Below are positions 46,519 through 49,443 of a DNA stretch of 49,443 bases, piece after piece. The translations under genes and the position numbers were made by a program. Every line of letters begins with the position of its first letter. The stretch's first letter is position 1. The stretch is from a virus, in IMG/VR virus record IMGVR_UViG_3300024346_000106, positions 1-49,443 of that record. One strand, written 5' to 3'. The notes under the pieces are model-generated. The model was not told where the DNA came from, made no database searches, and was given only the letters and a program-made list of their open reading frames with translations.

Positions 46519-47817
46519 TTGGCGCACTATAACGACATTAATAAGGCTAATAATAAGAAGCCTAGATCTTCACACGATAACAGTGCAGGGCGTGGAGCCG
46601 ATAATCCATATAAGAATGCGGCGCGATTGGAGAACCCTACTTATACTGGAACTATGACTGGGCAAGTTATAGATCCTTATCTTCTTTCTGATAAACTTTC
46701 TAATAGATTAGAGTTTGCTCCTAAGGAAGAAGGAATGCCCTTTGACCTTCAAGCTTTAGAGGAAAATGTAGATATTAGTTCCAGTGCTAAGGGGTTACCT
46801 ACTCGGCAAATGGAAATATCACAGGATAAAGCCTTTGATAAGACTTCACCCCTGTTGAAAGATTCTAGTATGATTTCAGGTAATAGAAATGCTAATGGTC
46901 TCGGCGGCGTGGAGGCTAATACCCAAGTTCTACTTGACAGAGTAGGTGAGCTTTTAGATAACGATGAAACATTACTGGAAAGAGTTGAGCCCCTTGATAA
47001 TACTTCTTCTACTAGTATCAGTTTACGTGATGCTTTTCAAAGTGCCTTAGATAATAGTGATCTTGCTACGGTAGATGTTACTAGCTTCTTCTCTAATAGT
47101 AGTTTAGGAGCATTCCTTGGTAGTGACCCTGATCTTTATAGGGACTTACATATAACACCTCAGAGTGCTGCGAGGATGAGGTCACATCTTGCCGCCGTTA
47201 AGCATGGTACTTATGCTAGTGTACCTTTAATATGTAAAGGTTATGAGAGTTGCCCAATCCGTAGCTCTTGTTGGTTTGCTGCTAAGAGAGATAACGGCAC
47301 AGTTGATCTTGCTGCTAGTAAATTCCCATTACTACAACCCTGTCCCGTAGAAGCTAGTATTCTTCAGGTTAAGGTTAAGCAATACTGCAGTGAAAACTTC
47401 CATAACTTGAATCACATTACTCCTACTGTTATTAGCTTGGCTACTAAGTTGGCGGAGTTGGATATTTATGAGATCCGGGTTAATATGTTACTTAGTCAAG
47501 GCGATAGTCTTGGGGAAGGCCGCGATTTGATGCAAGAGGCTGTGCTAAGTAGCGATCTACATGGTAATCCTGTTAAGACTGCTATGAAGGAGCATCCTGC
47601 TTTTGCCTTAAAGGAACGTTTCCAAAAGATGCGCAGTCAGCTTATGAAAGAGCTGTTAAGTACTCCCGAAGCTAAGCTTAATGCAAGGGCAAAGATAGAT
47701 GCTACTAAGGCTGAGAGTGTTAGTTCAACTATGACAAAAATGTCTGCTGCATTAAGCAAGATTAATAGTTTAATAAGGGATAATACTGTAGACCCAATGG
47801 ACTTTGATGATGACTAA
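46519..47817 (+). CDS. Cys-cluster phage protein, 432 aa, TTG start
   Basis: The first rightward gene. It begins at TTG with AAGAGGAACTC just upstream and no ATG near. The N-terminal half is polar and disordered-looking (Asn, Ser, Asp). The centre has a Cys cluster: ICKGYESCPIRSSCWF (Cys239, 245, 251) and, 24 residues on, LLQPCPVEAS (Cys275), which suggests zinc or Fe-S binding. Helical, Lys-rich C-terminus. Proteins with this Cys pattern occur in large phages near packaging or virion genes, but I cannot name a function. The stop lies 9 bases before the next ATG. Confidence 0.6.
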   Translation: MAHYNDINKANNKKPRSSHDNSAGRGADNPYKNAARLENPTYTGTMTGQVIDPYLLSDKLSNRLEFAPKEEGMPFDLQALEENVDISSSAKGLPTRQMEISQDKAFDKTSPLLKDSSMISGNRNANGLGGVEANTQVLLDRVGELLDNDETLLERVEPLDNTSSTSISLRDAFQSALDNSDLATVDVTSFFSNSSLGAFLGSDPDLYRDLHITPQSAARMRSHLAAVKHGTYASVPLICKGYESCPIRSSCWFAAKRDNGTVDLAASKFPLLQPCPVEASILQVKVKQYCSENFHNLNHITPTVISLATKLAELDIYEIRVNMLLSQGDSLGEGRDLMQEAVLSSDLHGNPVKTAMKEHPAFALKERFQKMRSQLMKELLSTPEAKLNARAKIDATKAESVSSTMTKMSAALSKINSLIRDNTVDPMDFDDD

Positions 47818-47826
47818 GGTTAAATT

Positions 47827-49443
47827 ATGGCGAATAACAAAGGAGATAAGGTATATACCTTAAAAGATTACTTTGTTAATCCCGATGCTGACCCCATTAA
47901 AGCTATTACTGCACTTAAAGGGAAGTATGACCATACTAACTTTATATCTGGCGTTGATGCTGCGGTTCGTGGAACTTTTACTCTTTCCACTTCAATCCTA
48001 AAAGGAACCTACCGCGCAACCTTAGGTGCTACGAAGTTTATTAATGATATAAGTGGTGCCAATAAAAAGATTGTCACTACTATGGAAACATTAATAGGTA
48101 CAGAAAATACTGATAACTTCTTTTCTTACACAGATGAGGTAAAGAAAGATGCAGTTAGAGCATATAGAGAAGTTGGTAAACAAATGGCCAATTTTGCTAC
48201 TGGTAAAGATAAAGCACGACCATCCGAGATTATTGGAGGCTTGACAAGTACAGCCATTAAACAATTGAAACTTGATGCTATGGCAATGGCGGGTTTCAAT
48301 TTCCAACTAGATGATATAGTTAAGAATGCATTAATTATAGACATTGAAACTGGTGGTCTTTTTAAAGATGCACCTATTCTTCAGATTGCCATGGGGGACA
48401 TGGCAAAACTTGATGAGCTAAAAAGGACAGTTGGGGCTAGTGACCAAACGGCAGCTTTATCTGCTGCTGAAGCAATTGGAAGAATGTCTCCAAAAGAGCA
48501 AATGGCAGAAGGATTCCTCTCAATGAATCTTATGCCTGAGGCAATTATCAGAGATGTTGAAGATGCACCAGATGGTAGTAGAAAAGCTACGTTTAGAAGC
48601 TTTAGCTATATTCCAAGAAGTGAGGCTGAGTTTAAACAAAGATTTGGTACTTGGGCTAGTGGAAAGTTTCCTTGGCTTAGTGAGTTCTACGAAGAGCATG
48701 GTGAAGGCCCTTCTGGCGACAAAATCATAACGGAAGCAAGGATTCAGGAGCTACAACAACAATTAAAAGATGAAGGCTTTATAGAGTTAAAGTCTGGACA
48801 AAGATTATATAGCCAGAAAGAAGGCGCAAAATACTCTATGCTATTTGCCAAGGAAGGTAGCAAGCAAGGTAGAACTCTTATGGCTGCTAACTTGCCATAT
48901 GAGTCTTTTCGAGTAGGTAAGCTTTGGGAACATTTCTTAACACAGAAAGGTAGCGGAGTTAAAGACGCGTTTGAACCTTCACTAGAAGATCATGGCAACT
49001 ATCTAAATAAAGATAAAGATATTGCAAAGGCTTTTGGCGGAAAGATTACTGGACTCAGAGATATGAGAAGTATGCTTGCTGCTACTTGGAAAAGCGAAAG
49101 AAAAAGAAATATTCTTGACGCTAATAACTTCTTCTTTACAGAGCAAGCTCGAATCTTAAAAGATCAAGGCAAAAACGAAGATTTAATTTCTCTACTACCT
49201 GCCTATGTAAAGAATGTATCAACAGGGTTAAATACAAGAGACCAACTTGACTTAACCAAGATGGTTTTCTCTGGATTAATGCAAACTGGATTGATTGAAA
49301 CAAGTAGCGATGTTGCTTCTGGCACTAACATCAACTTGGCATCTCAAATAATACTTGGCTTTGACGAAGCTCACCAAGCCTTATCTGACGTTATGGTTCA
49401 AGGACGTCTTCTACAGGAAGGAAAACTTGGAGAAGTTGTTAGC
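47827..49443 (+). CDS. large protein with DnaQ-like exonuclease motif, 3' end outside window
   Basis: The frame opens at ATG 47827 (AAGGTTAAATT upstream) and is open to the window edge; 539 residues are visible. Residues 1-165 are soluble and helical with no motif. Residues 168-187 read NALIIDIETGGLFKDAPILQ, matching ExoI of the DEDD (DnaQ) 3'-5' exonucleases (DxE). Much later, AANLPYESFRVGKLW resembles ExoII (Nxx[FY][DE]) in a similar role. The ExoIII motif would lie beyond or remain unseen. The long insertion between the motifs is unusual. It may be a virion-associated or replication nuclease. Confidence 0.55.
   Translation, partial: MANNKGDKVYTLKDYFVNPDADPIKAITALKGKYDHTNFISGVDAAVRGTFTLSTSILKGTYRATLGATKFINDISGANKKIVTTMETLIGTENTDNFFSYTDEVKKDAVRAYREVGKQMANFATGKDKARPSEIIGGLTSTAIKQLKLDAMAMAGFNFQLDDIVKNALIIDIETGGLFKDAPILQIAMGDMAKLDELKRTVGASDQTAALSAAEAIGRMSPKEQMAEGFLSMNLMPEAIIRDVEDAPDGSRKATFRSFSYIPRSEAEFKQRFGTWASGKFPWLSEFYEEHGEGPSGDKIITEARIQELQQQLKDEGFIELKSGQRLYSQKEGAKYSMLFAKEGSKQGRTLMAANLPYESFRVGKLWEHFLTQKGSGVKDAFEPSLEDHGNYLNKDKDIAKAFGGKITGLRDMRSMLAATWKSERKRNILDANNFFFTEQARILKDQGKNEDLISLLPAYVKNVSTGLNTRDQLDLTKMVFSGLMQTGLIETSSDVASGTNINLASQIILGFDEAHQALSDVMVQGRLLQEGKLGEVVS

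Overview
The window looks like part of the genome of a large tailed bacteriophage. Some 46 kb of tightly packed, mostly short genes lie on the minus strand, often with ATGA or TAATG overlaps and GGAG/AAGGAG ribosome sites. They are mixed with tRNA genes, single-strand binding proteins, a phage-type DNA ligase, nucleotide-metabolism enzymes, a muralytic enzyme and many orphans. At about 46.1-46.5 kb transcription switches to the plus strand, where two long genes begin; the last runs off the window. The host cannot be read directly. A group I intron in tRNA-Leu(UAA), at the site used in cyanobacteria and plastids, is a weak hint of a cyanobacterial link.

Layout. 0-3.3 kb holds small orphans. 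3.2-9.0 kb holds a lytic-transglycosylase-like lysozyme, a dCMP-deaminase-like enzyme, a WGR-domain ATP-dependent DNA ligase, an adenylosuccinate synthetase, a spore-photoproduct-lyase-like radical SAM protein and two paralogous small proteins. 9.1-12.5 kb is a translation and repair block: tRNA-Tyr, the intron-split tRNA-Leu with an HNH endonuclease gene in the intron, a UV-damage endonuclease, tRNA-Thr, -Pro, -Lys and a CAU tRNA, then a TilS-like tRNA-lysidine synthetase. 12.5-18.2 kb is a MoxR-type AAA+ ATPase and a VWA/metallopeptidase protein, flanked by two orphans. 18.2-26.2 kb holds small conserved phage proteins (FeoA-like, Gp88-like, DUF1353, PcfJ-like).

Near 26.5 kb base composition becomes visibly richer in G+C and stays so to about 46.1 kb. 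26.5-31.5 kb carries tRNA-Arg, two different SSBs, many tiny genes, a hairpin repeated five times, and two tRNA-like elements that lack a normal anticodon arm. 31.5-46.1 kb carries very large genes: a 1429-residue protein with a C-terminal SLOG domain and, upstream of it, motifs resembling the double-psi-barrel RNA polymerases of the QDE-1/YonO type; two large proteins sharing a GRFCxGxG domain; a metallophosphoesterase fused to a histone-like Lys/Ala tail; and two tandem membrane-anchored trypsin-like proteases. Several of these genes contain extra Shine-Dalgarno-plus-ATG sites embedded in frame, as if former separate cistrons had been joined. Rightward of the strand switch lie a Cys-cluster protein and a large protein with a DnaQ-type exonuclease motif.

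The clearest themes are protection against UV damage (photoproduct lyase and UV endonuclease), self-supplied translation parts (tRNAs and TilS), and nucleotide supply. The most novel candidates are the polymerase-like/SLOG protein, the protease pair with nested starts, and the intron-split tRNA.
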